Origin: an uncultured Chlorobiaceae bacterium
Lineage (GTDB): Bacteria > Bacteroidota > Chlorobiia > Chlorobiales > Chlorobiaceae
DNA: 7,434 bases
Assembly (NCBI GenBank): GCA_903838095.1
Contig: CAILXE010000094.1
Coordinates: 1-7,434, forward strand
Reading direction: 5' to 3'
Position 1 is the stretch's first letter. Every line of letters starts with the position of its first letter. The notes under the pieces are model-generated. The model had not been told where the DNA came from. It made no database searches and worked only from the letters and a program-made list of their open reading frames with translations. Below, in pieces: positions 6,514-7,434 of the stretch. The position numbers and the translations under genes are program-made.

Positions 6514-7281
6514 ATGGTTGATCTGTTGCAGCAAATTGTGGCCGCACCTGTGGCATCCGTGCTTATTGTTGGCAATCTGATTATTATTGAGAGCCTGCTT
6601 TCCGTGGATAATGCCGCAGTCCTGGCTACCATGGTCATGGATCTGCCGGAGAGGCAACGGGCGGCAGCCCTGAAGTACGGCATTATCGGAGCCTATCTGT
6701 TCAGAGGCCTATGTCTGTTTTTTGCCTCTTTTTTGATTCAGATCTGGTGGCTGAAGCCATTAGGCGGACTATATCTGCTCTATCTGGTGTGGAACTGGAA
6801 AAGGGGCAAAAAAACACCTGAAAAAACGGATGATTTACTTGACAAACAGAGTAACCGGTTTTACCAGTTGACCCTGGGTGCTGTAGGTCCTTTCTGGTCA
6901 ACGGTTCTGCTCATTGAAATCATGGATCTCGCTTTTTCAATTGACAATATTTTTGCTGCAGTGGCGTTTACCGACAATCTTCTGCTGATCTGTGTCGGTG
7001 TTTTTATTGGTATTCTGGCCATGCGTTTTGTCGCACAGGGATTTGTCGGGTTAATGGAGAGATATCCGTTTCTTGAAAGTTGTGCATTTCTTGTGATAGG
7101 TTTGCTGGGCATCAAGCTTTCCCTGTCGGCAGTGGAGCATGTTTATCCGGAAACCTCTTTTGTGAAATTTATGGGGGGGCATGAGGCCGACATTATTACC
7201 TCTGTAGTGACGGTAGCCATCTTTTTTTTCCCTGTCTTGACTTGTAAGCTGTTTAATATTCCGCCTAAACAAGGCAGGTGA
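6514..7281 (+). CDS. TerC-family integral membrane protein (putative metal-ion, Mn2+-type, exporter/metalation factor)
   Basis: The protein has 255 residues with about seven hydrophobic segments. The two TerC half-repeat signatures are clear: ESLLSVDNAAVLATMV (26-41, Asp32) and EIMDLAFSIDNIFAAV (135-150, Asp138 and Asp144). These acidic residues inside the membrane are the likely metal ligands. A charged loop (about 96-115) separates the halves. Family knowledge: the name comes from tellurite resistance, but Bacillus YkoY/YceF and E. coli Alx relatives are connected with Mn2+ export and with metal loading of secreted enzymes. The substrate here is not shown by sequence alone. It starts 3 nt after the kup stop with no own Shine-Dalgarno, which suggests translational coupling. 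Seven consecutive G (7173-7179) lie near the 3' end, at codons 220-222. No clear terminator follows. Confidence 0.88.
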   Translation: MVDLLQQIVAAPVASVLIVGNLIIIESLLSVDNAAVLATMVMDLPERQRAAALKYGIIGAYLFRGLCLFFASFLIQIWWLKPLGGLYLLYLVWNWKRGKKTPEKTDDLLDKQSNRFYQLTLGAVGPFWSTVLLIEIMDLAFSIDNIFAAVAFTDNLLLICVGVFIGILAMRFVAQGFVGLMERYPFLESCAFLVIGLLGIKLSLSAVEHVYPETSFVKFMGGHEADIITSVVTVAIFFFPVLTCKLFNIPPKQGR

Positions 7282-7300
7282 TGTTGTGAGAAAAATAAGT

Positions 7301-7328
7301 TTGTTTTTTGCACTTTTATTTGTATAAA
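7301..7328 (+). promoter_or_regulatory. Candidate promoter in the terC downstream gap
   Basis: TTGTTT (7301-7306) and TATAAA (7323-7328) are 16 nt apart in the 102-nt gap after terC. This could give the next gene its own transcript, starting near 7335. That would leave a usable leader for a GTG 7384 start and only about 13 nt for ATG 7348. Visual evidence only. Confidence 0.25.
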
Positions 7329-7373
7329 TCTACCATTACATATAACCATGATGTCAGGTCATACAAGCCGAAA

Positions 7374-7378
7374 GGAGG
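7374..7378 (+). promoter_or_regulatory. Strong Shine-Dalgarno GGAGG for the last gene
   Basis: AAAGGAGGG has its GGAGG core 5 nt before GTG 7384. It is the best ribosome binding site in the window and the main reason to choose that start over the in-frame ATG codons at 7348 and 7351. Confidence 0.6.
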
Positions 7379-7383
7379 GCGAC

Positions 7384-7434
7384 GTGAGGCAATTCAGTGT
7401 CGGCGACAAAATTATTTACCATAAGCCAAAAAGC
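7384..7434 (+). CDS. Unknown protein, N-terminus only (3' end outside window)
   Basis: Seventeen codons are visible from GTG 7384, reading MRQFSVGDKIIYHKPKS, and the frame is open at the window edge. The same frame is also open from ATG 7348/7351, which would add 12 or 11 residues (starting MSGHTSRKEGD). The GGAGG ahead of 7384 argues for the shorter form. The FSVGDKIIY pattern looks like the first strands of a small SH3/Tudor-like beta-barrel, as at the start of CarD/CdnL-type proteins. The following HKPKS does not match the Pro-x-His-Gly continuation usual in CarD, so I do not assign that family. It lies 102 nt after terC on the same strand, possibly with its own promoter. Confidence 0.6.
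   Translation, partial: MRQFSVGDKIIYHKPKS

Overview
The window looks like ordinary chromosomal DNA of a Gram-negative bacterium. A green sulfur bacterium (Chlorobiaceae: Chlorobium/Pelodictyon type) is my best guess. This is inferred from moderate GC content, mostly weak or absent Shine-Dalgarno sequences, the protein set (DsbD, RlpA, a short unlipidated ApbE, Kup followed by TerC) and remembered resemblance to that group. No rRNA or marker gene confirms it. I see no tRNA, CRISPR array, insertion sequence or phage gene.

Layout, left to right. (1) Positions 2-673 (+) are the 3' end of a large surface or secreted protein made of Ig-like modules, ending in a glycine run and a hydrophobic tail. 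(2) Positions 792-1682 (+) encode an ApbE-family FAD:protein FMN transferase, and 1721-3601 (+) a full three-domain DsbD (thiol:disulfide interchange protein). They are 38 nt apart and probably cotranscribed. (3) A perfect 17-bp hairpin at 3618-3657, with A and T tracts on its two sides, sits between the convergent dsbD (+) and rlpA (-) genes and can terminate both. (4) Positions 3677-4156 (-) encode a small exported RlpA-like double-psi beta-barrel protein. (5) Positions 4157-4596 form a 440-bp divergent intergenic region with candidate promoters for rlpA and kup, and two hairpins plus a tandem octamer just ahead of kup. (6) Positions 4597-6510 (+) encode a Kup potassium transporter, followed after 3 nt by a TerC-family membrane protein (6514-7281, +). 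(7) At 7384, or 7348 in the same frame, a further gene starts and runs off the window.

How the genes may work together: ApbE attaches FMN covalently to exported or membrane-bound electron-transfer proteins, while DsbD moves reducing power from cytoplasmic thioredoxin to the periplasm. The pair could therefore be an envelope redox and cofactor module. Kup and TerC are tightly spaced, probably translationally coupled, and both are inner-membrane ion-handling proteins (K+ uptake; TerC relatives are tied to Mn2+ export and metalation). RlpA acts on septal peptidoglycan. I found no clearly novel system. The main points for follow-up are the unusual C-terminal tail of the first protein, the ApbE with altered metal-site residues, the structured kup leader, and the kup-terC pairing.
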